Shown: piece after piece, positions 52,480 through 61,742 of the stretch
How the letters are laid out: each line of letters opens with the position of its first letter
Numbering within the stretch: the first letter of the stretch is position 1
Assembly: GCA_964503125.1 (NCBI GenBank)
Contig: CAZCZE010000010.1
Coordinates: forward strand, 62,001 to 126,000
DNA length: 64,000 nt
Source: FEN-1219 sp964503125
GTDB lineage: Bacteria > Pseudomonadota > Gammaproteobacteria > Steroidobacterales > Rariloculaceae
Reading direction: 5' to 3'
Notes under the pieces: model-generated
Told to the model about the DNA's origin: nothing
The model's input: only the letters and a program-made list of their open reading frames with translations
The model's database searches: none
Made by a program: the position numbers and the translations under genes

Positions 52480-54834
52480 ATGAGACGTTGGCTCCTGGTA
52501 GTCGCGGCAGCGCTCGTGCTCGTGGTGGCCGTCGTGTACGCGCTGCTCGCCGCGTCGCTGCCGCGCCGCTCGGGCACGGCGCCCCTGCCCGGCCTCGAAG
52601 CACCGCTCGACGTCGCGCTCGACGCGCGCGCGATCCCGACTATTCGCGGCCAGTCGTTTGCCGACGTGCTGCGCGGCCAGGGCTACGCGCACGCCCAAGA
52701 ACGCTTCTTTCAGATGGACCTCACGCGCCGCGCCGCGGCGGGCGAGCTCGCGGCGCTCGTCGGGGAGCGCGCGCGCGCGGCCGATCGCGCGCAGCGCCCG
52801 TTCGGCTACCGCGCGCTCGCCGGCCGCGTGCACGCGGCGCTGCCCGCCGAGCATGTCGCGTGGCTCGACGCGTACACACAAGGCGTCAACGCCGGGCTCG
52901 CCGATCTGCGCGCGCGGCCGCCCGAGTACTGGCTGCTCGGCGCGCAACCCGAGCCGTGGCGCAGCGAGGACAGCGTGCTCGCCGTCATCGCGTTCTACAC
53001 GCAGCTCTCGAACAACGATTCCTACGAGCGCGCGCAGGGGGTCATGCACGCGGTGCTGCCGCCGGCCGTCTACGAATTCCTGACGCCGTCGACGTCGCGC
53101 TTCGATCGGCCCGTGCTCGGCGCGACCGCGAGCGACCCGACGGGCGGCTACGCGCCCGCGCTCATTCCGGATGCGGGCAGCGTCGACCTGCGGCAGCGAT
53201 CCGCGCCCGCGCGCGGCGGAGAGCGGCGTGTCGCGCCGCCGCTGAGCGGCGCGGCATCGAATCAATGGGCCGTCGACGCGACGCGCGGCACGAACGGCCG
53301 CGCTCTGCTCGCCAACGATCCGCACCTGAGTCTGCGACTGCCGAGCACGTTCTATCGCGTCGAGCTCGCCTGGCCCCAAGGTGTCGTGCGCGGCGTGAGC
53401 ATTCCGGGCTTGCCGGGCGTGCTCATCGGCGCCAGCGAGCACGTGGTCTGGGGCGCGACCGTCAGCAACGCGGACCAGAGCGACTGGGTCGTCGTCGAGG
53501 TCGATCCGCAGGACGCGACTCGCTACCGCACGCCCGAGGGCTCCGAGCCGTTCGTCGTGACGACGACGGAGATCGCCGTGGCCGGCGGCGCGCCCGAGCG
53601 TATCGCAGCGCGCGCCACGCGCTGGGGCCCGATCGTCGCGGCGGACTGGCTCGGCCGGCCGCTCGCCCTGCACGCGATGTGGCTCGAGCCGCAGGGGCTC
53701 GACGTCACGCTCCTCGAGCTCGCGACGGCGACGGACGTCGCGAGCGCCTTGGGCGTCCTCGCGCGTTGGAACGGCCCATCGCTCAACTGGATGCTCGCCG
53801 ACGGCGCGGGCGAGATCGCGTGGGTCGTCAACGGCCCGTTGCCTGCGCGCGTCGGCTTCGACGGCTCTCGCCCCGAATCGCTCGCCGACGGCAGCCGCGC
53901 GTGGCAGGGCCGGCTCGTGCCGCCGCAACGCGTCGGCGGCGCCGACGGCGCGTTGTTCACGGCCAACAGCCGCACGTTGCCGAGCGGCGAGGCCGACCGC
54001 GTGAGCCGCATGTGGATGCGGCCGCTGCGCGCGAAGCGCATCGCCGACTTGCTCGGCGAACAGCGGCGGTTCGCCGAGCCCGAGTTCCTCGCGATGCAGC
54101 TCGATACTCGCGCCGAGGGCTACGAAGCGCTGCGCGCGGCCGTGCTCGGCTCCGTGCCGGCCGACGACCCCGAGCCATATCTCCGCCGGGCGCACGCGCA
54201 CGTGCGCGATTGGAACGGCAGCGCCGACGTCGGTGAGCCGGGCTTCCGAATCTTGCAGGCCTACTACGGAGTGTTGCTCGAGGCCGCGATCGCGCCGTTG
54301 CTCGCGCCCGCGATCGCAGCCGATCCCGGATTCGTCTACCGCTGGCCGCTCGCCGACGAAGTGCTGCGCCGGCTGCTCGACGAGCGCCCGGCGCATCTCT
54401 TGACGAGCGAACACGCGAGCTGGCCCGCGTTTCTGCGCACCGTGCTGCTCGACACCGTGACGGCGCTCGAGCGCGACCGCCTGGGGCTCGACGCTCCGTG
54501 GGGGGAGGTCAACGAGCTCGACGTCGGGCATCCGCTCGCGGACGCGCTTGGCCCGCTCGCGCCGTGGCTCGAGCTACCGGCCGCGCCGCTGCCGGGCTCG
54601 ATGGTGTCGCTGCGCGTGGCCGCGCCGAGCTACGGCGCCGTGCTGCGCATGGTCGTGGCGCCGGGCGCGCCCGAGAATGGCATCTTCCAGCTCGCCGGCG
54701 GCCAGAGCGGGCATTTCTTGTCGCCGCACTTCAAGGATCAGCAGGCGGACTGGCTCGACGGCACGCCCTCGCCGTTTCTCGCCGGCGAGCCCGTCGCGCG
54801 GTTCACGCTCGCGCCCGCAGCCGAGGAACCTTGA
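52480..54834 (+). CDS. Penicillin acylase-family N-terminal nucleophile hydrolase
   Basis: A 784-residue exported hydrolase. After a membrane anchor or signal (RRWLLVVAAALVLVVAVVYA), the alpha-chain region is followed by the autocleavage site GAASNQWAVD near residue 260, where the serine becomes the nucleophile of the beta chain; HLSLRLPSTFYRVEL and GASEHVVWGATVSNAD support the family. Substrates could be acyl-homoserine lactones or other amides. ATG at 52480 has GAGGG upstream; TTG at 52471 is possible. Confidence 0.92.
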   Translation: MRRWLLVVAAALVLVVAVVYALLAASLPRRSGTAPLPGLEAPLDVALDARAIPTIRGQSFADVLRGQGYAHAQERFFQMDLTRRAAAGELAALVGERARAADRAQRPFGYRALAGRVHAALPAEHVAWLDAYTQGVNAGLADLRARPPEYWLLGAQPEPWRSEDSVLAVIAFYTQLSNNDSYERAQGVMHAVLPPAVYEFLTPSTSRFDRPVLGATASDPTGGYAPALIPDAGSVDLRQRSAPARGGERRVAPPLSGAASNQWAVDATRGTNGRALLANDPHLSLRLPSTFYRVELAWPQGVVRGVSIPGLPGVLIGASEHVVWGATVSNADQSDWVVVEVDPQDATRYRTPEGSEPFVVTTTEIAVAGGAPERIAARATRWGPIVAADWLGRPLALHAMWLEPQGLDVTLLELATATDVASALGVLARWNGPSLNWMLADGAGEIAWVVNGPLPARVGFDGSRPESLADGSRAWQGRLVPPQRVGGADGALFTANSRTLPSGEADRVSRMWMRPLRAKRIADLLGEQRRFAEPEFLAMQLDTRAEGYEALRAAVLGSVPADDPEPYLRRAHAHVRDWNGSADVGEPGFRILQAYYGVLLEAAIAPLLAPAIAADPGFVYRWPLADEVLRRLLDERPAHLLTSEHASWPAFLRTVLLDTVTALERDRLGLDAPWGEVNELDVGHPLADALGPLAPWLELPAAPLPGSMVSLRVAAPSYGAVLRMVVAPGAPENGIFQLAGGQSGHFLSPHFKDQQADWLDGTPSPFLAGEPVARFTLAPAAEEP

Positions 54835-54836
54835 AC

Positions 54837-54868
54837 GCGGGCGCGCGGGCGCCACGCGCCGCGCCCGC
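54837..54868. terminator. Hairpin between acylase and propeller genes
   Basis: GCGGGCGCG (54837-54845) and its complement (54860-54868) form a 9-bp stem with a 14-base loop that fills the gap between the two convergent stop codons. No U-tract follows, so it would act at most as a weak bidirectional terminator. The core of the four junction elements is not present. Confidence 0.5.
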
Positions 54869-55819
54869 TCAGCGGAACACGCCCTGCTCGATCGTCGGCC
54901 GCTCCGCGTCGTTGAAGTGCGGGTGTACGGCCCAGACCTCGGCGCCGACGGTGGCCGCCGTCGTGGCCTGGCCCACGAGCGGCGCGACGCCGGCGCGCTG
55001 CGCGCTCGCCCAAGCGTCGCTGCTCGTGAACGCGACGAGCTGCGGCTCGGTGGCGCTGTTGCTCGTCGCGACGAGCCGGCCGTCGGCGGCCCAGACGATG
55101 CCGTCTTGCCCTGCTACGGGCCCGGTCACGTTGACTTCCGTCGTGGCCGACGGATTCGCGACGGGCACCTTGTAGGTGTGCTCGCCCGCAACGACGAGCA
55201 AGTAACCGCCGTCGTGATGGACGATGCCGTTGAGCTGTGCGCCTTCGGGCAGATTCGTGAAGCGGTGCAGCACCGACGCCTGATAGTCGGTGCCCACGCG
55301 GTAGATAACACCTTGGAATGTATCGGTCACGTAGGCGTTGCCGTCGCCGTCGACCGTGACGTCGTTGGCGAAGTACGACGGTGCGCTCGGCGTGCCGATG
55401 ACGGCCGCGAGATCGACCATCGCCAGCCGCTCTCCTGTCGTCAAGTTGTAGACGCCGAGCTTCGCTTGCCCGGCTCCGCCCCCGCCGAACACGACGGCGT
55501 CGGAGTTGGCGACGAGCAGTCGATCGCGCGGCTCGTCGGCCTCGATGCCGACCGACGACTTGAGATCGGCGTCGCGCACGAACGGCACGACGCTGCCGTC
55601 GCGTCCGATCGTGAAGATCGTGCCCTCGGCGATCGAGCCCGTGAGGAATCGACCGTTGGCCTGGTCGTACTCGACGCCCTCGGGAATGAAACCGCCGCGT
55701 TCCGCGGTGATGACGACGCCCTGCGGCGCGGCCGGCGTCGCGGGCGGCTCCGGCTCGGGCGAGCACGCTGCCGCGAGAGCGGCACCAACGGCCGTGAACG
55801 CGATGAATGGGTTACGCAT
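54869..55819 (-). CDS. SMP-30/gluconolactonase-like beta-propeller lipoprotein
   Basis: The 316-residue protein has a lipoprotein signal (LAAACSPEPEPP, cysteine near residue 19) and a six-bladed beta-propeller pattern (GFIPEGVEYDQANGRFLTGS, VDGDGNAYVTDTFQGVIYRV, QLNGIVHHDGGYLLV). Enzymatic calcium ligands of true gluconolactonases are plausible but not verified. ATG at 55819 is preferred because it gives a proper lipobox. Substrate unknown. Confidence 0.8.
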   Translation of the reverse strand: MRNPFIAFTAVGAALAAACSPEPEPPATPAAPQGVVITAERGGFIPEGVEYDQANGRFLTGSIAEGTIFTIGRDGSVVPFVRDADLKSSVGIEADEPRDRLLVANSDAVVFGGGGAGQAKLGVYNLTTGERLAMVDLAAVIGTPSAPSYFANDVTVDGDGNAYVTDTFQGVIYRVGTDYQASVLHRFTNLPEGAQLNGIVHHDGGYLLVVAGEHTYKVPVANPSATTEVNVTGPVAGQDGIVWAADGRLVATSNSATEPQLVAFTSSDAWASAQRAGVAPLVGQATTAATVGAEVWAVHPHFNDAERPTIEQGVFR

Positions 55820-55993
55820 CGGCAGGCCCTCCCCGTGAGAAGGCCAGGATGGTAGCACTCGTAGTCGACATCTTCCGGACAAACGGAACCGAAACAACGA
55901 CATAAGTCTCGGTTGCGCGCGCCGCGGGCAGGCGCGAGTGGCGTCGGCGCGCGCGGCTGGCTAGAGTGCCGCCGCGCCAAAGCCCGTTACTTC

Positions 55994-56755
55994 ATGGACC
56001 AAAGCACCCTACTGCTCGCGGCCGTGCCCATCACGGGCTTCGTTGCGGGCTTCATCAACACGCTCGCGGGCAGCGGCTCGCTACTCACGCTGCCGATCCT
56101 GATCCTGCTCGGGTTGCCGGCCAACGTCGCGAACGGCACGAACCGCGTCGGCGTGCTGCTCCAGAACATCGTGGCCGTCGCCACGTTCCGGCAGCGCGGC
56201 GCGCTCGAGCTCGCGGGCTCGTGGAAGCTCATCGTGCCGACCGTCGTCGGCGCCGTGGTCGGCGCCGAGCTCGCCGTCGACCTCGACGAAGCGCTGCTGC
56301 GCCGCGTCATCGGCGTGCTCATGCTCGTGCTGCTCGGCGTCATGCTGTTCAAGCCCGAGCGGTGGATCGCCGCGCACGCGACACGCCGCGAGCCGCGGCT
56401 CGCCGTCGAGGTGCCGCTGTTTTTCGCAATCGGCGTTTACGGCGGTTTCATCCAAGTCAGCGTGGGGCTGTTCCTGCTCGCGGGCCTCGTGCTCGGCGCC
56501 GGCTACAACTTAGTCGGCGCGAACGCGATGAAGAACCTGATCGTCCTCGTGTTCACGGTCGCGGCGCTCGCCGTGTTCGTGATCAACGACCAAGTGCAGT
56601 GGACGCTCGGTCTGCTGCTCGGCGCCGGACAGGCCGCGGGCGCGTGGGTAGCCGCGCGAGTCGCGCTTAAGCGGGGCGCCGAGTTCGTGCGCTGGACCGT
56701 CATCGCGATCGTCGTGGTTTCGGCAGTCGCGTTGTTCGCGGGCGTCGGCCTGTAG
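55994..56755 (+). CDS. TauE/SafE-family sulfite exporter-like permease
   Basis: A 253-residue inner-membrane protein with about eight predicted helices. Two repeats of the TauE/SafE type are seen: GFVAGFINTLAGSGSLLTLP near residue 18 and GVYGGFIQVSVGLFLLAGLV near 150. Members export organosulfur anions or act in sulfur metabolism; the substrate here is unknown. It precedes the VIT-family gene by nine bases, which suggests an operon. Confidence 0.9.
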   Translation: MDQSTLLLAAVPITGFVAGFINTLAGSGSLLTLPILILLGLPANVANGTNRVGVLLQNIVAVATFRQRGALELAGSWKLIVPTVVGAVVGAELAVDLDEALLRRVIGVLMLVLLGVMLFKPERWIAAHATRREPRLAVEVPLFFAIGVYGGFIQVSVGLFLLAGLVLGAGYNLVGANAMKNLIVLVFTVAALAVFVINDQVQWTLGLLLGAGQAAGAWVAARVALKRGAEFVRWTVIAIVVVSAVALFAGVGL

Positions 56756-56764
56756 ACTAGCCGC

Positions 56765-57463
56765 ATGCTGCAACGACACCGCGAACGACACCGCGCCCAG
56801 CGCATCGGCTGGCTGCGAGCGACCGTGCTCGGCGCGAACGACGGCATCGTCTCGACGGCGAGCCTGCTCGTCGGCGTCGCGGCCGCCGACGCGAGCCACG
56901 GCGCCGTGCTCACCGCCGGCATCGCGGGCGCTGTCGCGGGCGCCATGTCGATGGCCGCAGGCGAGTACGTCTCGGTGAGCTCGCAGTCGGACACGGAGCA
57001 AGCCGACCTCGCGCGCGAGCGCCGCGAGCTCGAGACGGACGATGCCGGCGAGCATCGCGAGCTCATGGGCATCTACATGGGCCGCGGCTTGAGCCAAGAG
57101 CTCGCGAAGCGCGTCGCGGACGAGCTCATGGCGCACGACGCGCTCGGTGCGCACGCGCGCGACGAGCTCGGAATTACGGACATGTCGACCGCGCGGCCAC
57201 TGCAAGCCGCGGCGGCGTCCGCCGCGAGCTTCGCGTGCGGCGCCGCGCTGCCGCTCACCGTCGCCGCGCTCGTTTCCGTTCAGACCGGGCTGCTGGCCAT
57301 ACCCGCGACGGCGCTGGTCTTCCTGGCAGCGCTCGGCGCCCTCGCGGCACGCACCGGCGGCGCAAAAATCGGCGTCGCAGCCGTGCGGGTCACGTTCTGG
57401 GGAGCGCTCGCGATGGCGGCGACGGCCGCCATCGGCCAACTCTTCGGCACCGTCATCCAGTAA
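56765..57463 (+). CDS. VIT1/CCC1-family Fe/Mn transporter-like protein
   Basis: A 232-residue membrane protein beginning LRATVLGANDGIVSTASLLVGV, the first VIT/CCC1 helix, followed by MSMAAGEYVSVSSQSDTEQ and the cytoplasmic metal-binding helical hairpin (ERRELETDDAGEHRELMGIY), then three C-terminal helices. The family moves iron or manganese across membranes. It is close behind the TauE/SafE gene. Confidence 0.92.
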   Translation: MLQRHRERHRAQRIGWLRATVLGANDGIVSTASLLVGVAAADASHGAVLTAGIAGAVAGAMSMAAGEYVSVSSQSDTEQADLARERRELETDDAGEHRELMGIYMGRGLSQELAKRVADELMAHDALGAHARDELGITDMSTARPLQAAAASAASFACGAALPLTVAALVSVQTGLLAIPATALVFLAALGALAARTGGAKIGVAAVRVTFWGALAMAATAAIGQLFGTVIQ

Positions 57464-57544
57464 CCTGCGGCGCGCGGCGCGCGGTTGACGGGTTGCGCGT
57501 ATCGCAGGCGAGTCGCGGGCGTGCGTCCGCTAGAATCCCCGGGC

Positions 57545-58288
57545 ATGAGCACGACGGCTCGAGCGTGGGGCATCGCCCGCTCCCTCGCGATGTACTACGG
57601 CATTCCACTGCGCGCGCGCCGGCTGCGCCGGTTCTACTCGCGGTTCGTGACGCCGGGCTCGCTGTGTTTCGACGTCGGCGCGCATGCGGGCAATCGCGTG
57701 CGCTGCTGGCGGCAACTCGGCGCGCGCGTCGTCGCCGTCGAGCCGCAGCCCGATTTCGTCCGGCTGCTCCACTGGTTGTTTGGCCGCGACGCGGGCGTCG
57801 AGATCGTCGCGAAAGCGGTCGGCCGCAGCGCCGGCAGCGCCGAGCTGCTCGTCAGCGAGCGCACGCCGACCGTCACGACGCTGTCGCAAGCTTGGGTCGA
57901 CGACGTGCGCCGTGACCCACGCTTCGCGAACGTGAGCTGGGCACGCGGCGAGCGCGTCGAGGTCGTGACGCTGCAATCGCTCGTCGAGCGTTACGGCGAG
58001 CCCGCGTTCGTCAAAATCGACATCGAAGGCCTCGAGGCCGAAGCGCTCGCGGGGCTTAGCGTCCCCGTGCGCGCGTTGTCGTTCGAGTACCTGCCCGCGA
58101 CGCGCGCGATCGCTATGAAGTGCATCGACCGCCTCGCGGCGCTCGGCCGTTATCGCTACAACTGGTCGCCGGGCGAGAGCCATCGCCTCGCTGCGGAAAA
58201 CTGGCTCGAACCACATGAGATGCGCGCGTGGCTCGACGCGCTGCCCCCGCTCGCGCCGTCGGGCGACATCTACGCGGAGCGCGCCTGA
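57545..58288 (+). CDS. FkbM-family methyltransferase
   Basis: The 247-residue protein has a Rossmann SAM-binding start CFDVGAHAGNRVRCWRQLGA, VVAVEPQPDFVRLL and the family's VKIDIEGLEAEAL near residue 158. FkbM enzymes methylate sugars or polyketide hydroxyls; the target here is unknown. It converges on the sulfatase-like gene with only three bases between the stops. Confidence 0.87.
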   Translation: MSTTARAWGIARSLAMYYGIPLRARRLRRFYSRFVTPGSLCFDVGAHAGNRVRCWRQLGARVVAVEPQPDFVRLLHWLFGRDAGVEIVAKAVGRSAGSAELLVSERTPTVTTLSQAWVDDVRRDPRFANVSWARGERVEVVTLQSLVERYGEPAFVKIDIEGLEAEALAGLSVPVRALSFEYLPATRAIAMKCIDRLAALGRYRYNWSPGESHRLAAENWLEPHEMRAWLDALPPLAPSGDIYAERA

Positions 58289-58291
58289 TCG

Positions 58292-59950
58292 CTATTGCGC
58301 GTTGTCGAAGGCTCGCAGCAGCAGCGCCGAGAGCTCGGTCAGCGTGACCGCGGGCCGCTGCTGCGGCGCGAGCGCGACGCCCTCGACGAAGCCGGCCGTA
58401 AGCAACGCTGCGGCGATGTCCGCGCGGTGCGTCACGACGTGCACGGGCACGTCCCAACGCGCGTCGAGCCCCGTGACGCTCGCGGCGGGCTGATGGTCGC
58501 CGATGAGCAGCAGGATCTCGTCGGCGGCGAGGTGCTCGCGCAGATAGCCCGCGAGATAGGTGAACGTGTAGACGAACGACTCGGCGTACGGGCCGCCCAA
58601 GGCCTCCCAATCGGGCACGCGCTCGAGGCTCGCGGCGACCTCGTCCGGCTCGAACGGCTCCGCGGTCAAGAGTTGCCGCCAATCTTTCTGGTAGGGCGGC
58701 ACGGGCAGAAACGGAATGTGCGTGTTGATCGTCGGCAGGAACGTGAGGCGCGGCGCATGCGACTCCGTGCGCGCTTCGAGCGCCGCAACGCTCGCGAGCG
58801 AGAACTGGTCAGGGATGCGCCACCAGCCGAAGTCCGGCCCGCGATAGTCGACGGCGCGCTCGTCGTAGATCGTATCGAAGCCGTAGAACGATCCTTCGGG
58901 CCACGCACTCTTCATGCCCGGCATGACGGCGATCGTGCGGTAACCCGCCCTCGCGAACAGCCTGGGCCAGGTGTCGCGCTGCTGCGTGAGCAACAGCGCG
59001 TAGTCGCCCGGCTCGCTTACGTTAAGGCCGCTCATGAAGCTCGCGTGCGCGAGCCACGAGCCGCCGCCGAACGTCGGCGACGCTGCGTACGCCGAAACGA
59101 CGCGCCGGCCCGTTTCGGCCGCGGCATGCGCGAGCTCGTCGCGCGCGGGCGCGACGACGCGTGCGATCGCGGGCACGTCGTACGTCACGGCGCCGTACGA
59201 CTCGAGGAACATGAGCAACACGTCGTCGCCTTCGAGCCGGCCCAAATTCGACGGCGTGAGCGGCACGATCGGCAGCGCGCGATTGCGATCCGCGGTGTAG
59301 GCGGCGAGCGTGAAGCGCGCCTGCTGGAGATACGTGGCGGCAACCGGCAACGAATACTTGTATTGCGACGGCCAATCGAGTGCGTGACTCACCGCGTAGT
59401 GGGCGACGACTACGCCTAAGAGCGCGCCGAGCACGCGGCGCGGCGTGCGCTCGTCGAGCAGGTGCGCCACGCGCTTGAGCGACCACCTGATCGCCGCGAC
59501 GAGCGCCGTGAGCAACGCGACGAGGCCCGCAGCGCCCAGCAGCACGGGCCACCACGACCCGACGGCCGCGAGCATCGCGGCGACTTTCGGCAAGTGCTGC
59601 GCATCCCAGTACAGATTCACGGGCCGACCATAGAGGGCCGGCGCCGTGACCTCGGCATAGCGGCCGAGCACGAACGCGAGCACGAGCAACGCGACGAGCC
59701 ACCACGCGAAGCGGCCGAGAGGCCGCACGAACGACGTCCACGCGACGAGCGCGAGCAGCAGGACGGCGAGCTCGATCGAGAGCTCGGCGCGCGGCACGAC
59801 CCACAGCGTGGGCCACACGTTGTGAAACGTCACGGCCGCGTTGAGCGCGACGAGCGCGACTGCGAGCGCGAGCCAGTGCCGCACTCTGACGCGCGGCGGC
59901 TCCGTGAGCGGAGGCTCAAAGTGGAGCTTGACGCGCGAGATGGGCAACAT
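58292..59950 (-). CDS. Sulfatase / LTA-synthase-like membrane enzyme
   Basis: A 552-residue inner-membrane protein with four to five N-terminal helices and an alkaline-phosphatase-superfamily catalytic domain outside the membrane: LLMFLESYGAVTYD near residue 250, FGGGSWLAHASFMSGL near 298, and metal-binding IGDHQPAA near 475. The family transfers or hydrolyses phosphoglycerol-type groups on lipids and glycans. Its start overlaps the CDP-alcohol phosphotransferase gene by 35 bases, so the two likely act together on a lipid head group. Confidence 0.85.
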   Translation of the reverse strand: MLPISRVKLHFEPPLTEPPRVRVRHWLALAVALVALNAAVTFHNVWPTLWVVPRAELSIELAVLLLALVAWTSFVRPLGRFAWWLVALLVLAFVLGRYAEVTAPALYGRPVNLYWDAQHLPKVAAMLAAVGSWWPVLLGAAGLVALLTALVAAIRWSLKRVAHLLDERTPRRVLGALLGVVVAHYAVSHALDWPSQYKYSLPVAATYLQQARFTLAAYTADRNRALPIVPLTPSNLGRLEGDDVLLMFLESYGAVTYDVPAIARVVAPARDELAHAAAETGRRVVSAYAASPTFGGGSWLAHASFMSGLNVSEPGDYALLLTQQRDTWPRLFARAGYRTIAVMPGMKSAWPEGSFYGFDTIYDERAVDYRGPDFGWWRIPDQFSLASVAALEARTESHAPRLTFLPTINTHIPFLPVPPYQKDWRQLLTAEPFEPDEVAASLERVPDWEALGGPYAESFVYTFTYLAGYLREHLAADEILLLIGDHQPAASVTGLDARWDVPVHVVTHRADIAAALLTAGFVEGVALAPQQRPAVTLTELSALLLRAFDNAQ

Positions 59951-60671
59951 CGACGGCGAACGACCAGATTAGAACGATGAGTCCCGCGAGCGCGAGCGCC
60001 GCGCTCGCGGGCTGCGTTACGATGGGCACGAGCGCGCCGATCAACGACACGATCTGTACCACGCAGACGGCTTGCCGGCGCCGGCTCGGCGGCAACGCGG
60101 CGCCGAGCCACGGTTTGAGATAGCTCGCGGCGACGAACAAATAACGCAGCAAGCCGGCGAGCAAGATCCAGACGCCGGCCTTGCCGTGCTGCCACACGAG
60201 CGCGGCGAGCACGAGGATCAGCAGCGCGTCGGTCTCCATGTCGAAGCGCGCGCCGAATTCGCCCGCCTCGCCGCGGCGGCGAGCGAGCGCGCCGTCGACG
60301 CCGTCGAGCGCGGCCGCGAGCGTCGCGAGCCCGACGAGCCACCACTCGGCGGCGCGGACGCCGAGCAGCGCGAGCAGCATTACCGTGAGCGCGCCGCGCG
60401 CTAGGGTCACGGCGTTGGCCGCGCCGAACGACGGCGCGTGCAGATGTCGAGCGGCGAGCCACAGCACTAGGGCACCGCCAGCGGCGCCAAGCAGCGCCGT
60501 GCGCCACGCGAGCGTGCCGACCTTAAGCCACAGCGCATCGAGCAGCGCGGCCGCGGCGATTGCGGCGCCGAGCGCGAGCACGACGGCCAAGACCGCCCCG
60601 CGCGGTAGCGAGCTGCGGCCCCCGGCCGCGCGCGGCTGCAAGCGGCTGTCGCTGGCGGATTCGGTCGACAT
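59916..60671 (-). CDS. CDP-alcohol phosphatidyltransferase family protein
   Basis: The 251-residue membrane protein has the complete catalytic motif DGVDGALARRRGEAGEFGAR and following FDMETD (D-xx-DG-xx-AR-x8-G-x3-D-x3-D, near residues 130-155), within about six to seven predicted helices. It joins a CDP-activated alcohol to a second alcohol. An N-terminal extension of about 25 residues precedes the first helix. The gene overlaps the sulfatase-like gene downstream and is divergent from the dehydrogenase operon. Confidence 0.9.
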   Translation of the reverse strand: MSTESASDSRLQPRAAGGRSSLPRGAVLAVVLALGAAIAAAALLDALWLKVGTLAWRTALLGAAGGALVLWLAARHLHAPSFGAANAVTLARGALTVMLLALLGVRAAEWWLVGLATLAAALDGVDGALARRRGEAGEFGARFDMETDALLILVLAALVWQHGKAGVWILLAGLLRYLFVAASYLKPWLGAALPPSRRRQAVCVVQIVSLIGALVPIVTQPASAALALAGLIVLIWSFAVDVAHLARQAPL

Positions 60672-60746
60672 GGCAGCGTGACCCTTGCATGGCTCGCGAC
60701 CGGTTTGCAAGGATGCCTCGGCCCGCTGCAACCGTTGCGAGGACCG

Positions 60747-61727
60747 ATGCCCGATCCCGTCGACCAAGCGCGCGCGTTCTGGGTGGCCGAGCCCGGCCGC
60801 GGCGAGATTCGTGCCGAGCCCATAAGTCCGCTCAAGCCCGGCGAAGCGCTCGTGCGCACACTGTTCAGCGGCATCAGCCGCGGCACCGAGGCGCTCGTGT
60901 TCCAGGGCCGCGTACCGAGCAGCGAGTACCCGCGCATGCGCGCACCGTTTCAGGCCGGCGAGTTCCCGGCGCCGGTCAAATACGGCTACTGCAACGTCGG
61001 CATCGTCGAGCAAGGTCCCGGCGAGCTACGCGGCCGCCACGTCTTCTGCCTCTATCCGCATCAAACCCGCTACGTCGTGCCGACGACGGCGCTGCACGTG
61101 CTGCCCGACGCGGTGCCGCCGGCGCGCGCCGTGCTCGCGGCCAACCTCGAGACCGCCGTCAACGCGCTCTGGGACGCAAGCCCGCGCGTCGGCGATCGCG
61201 TCGCCGTGATCGGCGCCGGCACCGTGGGTTGCTGCGTCGCTTGGCTCGCGGCGCGCATCGTCGGCGTCGAGGTCGAGCTCGTCGACGTCGATGAGCGCAA
61301 GACCGCGGCCGCGAGCGCGCTTGGCGTCGCGTTCCGCTCGCCCGCGCAAGCGACGCGCGAGGCCGACGCCGTCGTGCACGCGAGCGGCAGCGCCGCGGGT
61401 CTTAGCCTCGCGCTCGAGCTCGCGGGGCACGAGGCCACCGTGCTCGAGCTCAGCTGGTACGGCGACTTGGCACCTGCCGTGCCGCTCGGCGGCGCTTTTC
61501 ACAGCCGTCGCCTCACGCTCAAGTCGTCGCAGGTCGGCGCGATCGCGCCGGCGCAACGCGCGCGCTGGGATCACGCGCGGCGCATGGAGCTCGCGCTACG
61601 CCTGCTCGCCCACGCGGAGCTCGACGCGCTCGTCAGCGGCGAGAGCCGCTTCGACGAGCTGCCGGCCGTGCTCGCGCGTTTGGCGACGACGCCCGGCTAC
61701 ACTCTGTGTCACCGTATCGTCTACTGA
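60747..61727 (+). CDS. BchC-like MDR dehydrogenase lacking zinc ligands
   Basis: The 326-residue medium-chain dehydrogenase keeps the cofactor motif VIGAGTVGCCVAWLA near residue 150 but the catalytic GICGTD segment is GISRGTEALVFQG and the GHE segment is KYGYCNVG, so both catalytic zinc ligands are missing. The SGIS-GTE pattern recalls bacteriochlorophyllide dehydrogenase BchC. It may be a zinc-independent reductase. ATG at 60747 has GAGG seven bases upstream. It starts a coupled operon with the pterin-synthase-like gene. Confidence 0.8.
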   Translation: MPDPVDQARAFWVAEPGRGEIRAEPISPLKPGEALVRTLFSGISRGTEALVFQGRVPSSEYPRMRAPFQAGEFPAPVKYGYCNVGIVEQGPGELRGRHVFCLYPHQTRYVVPTTALHVLPDAVPPARAVLAANLETAVNALWDASPRVGDRVAVIGAGTVGCCVAWLAARIVGVEVELVDVDERKTAAASALGVAFRSPAQATREADAVVHASGSAAGLSLALELAGHEATVLELSWYGDLAPAVPLGGAFHSRRLTLKSSQVGAIAPAQRARWDHARRMELALRLLAHAELDALVSGESRFDELPAVLARLATTPGYTLCHRIVY

Positions 61728-61742
61728 CTGGAAGTGAGCAGC

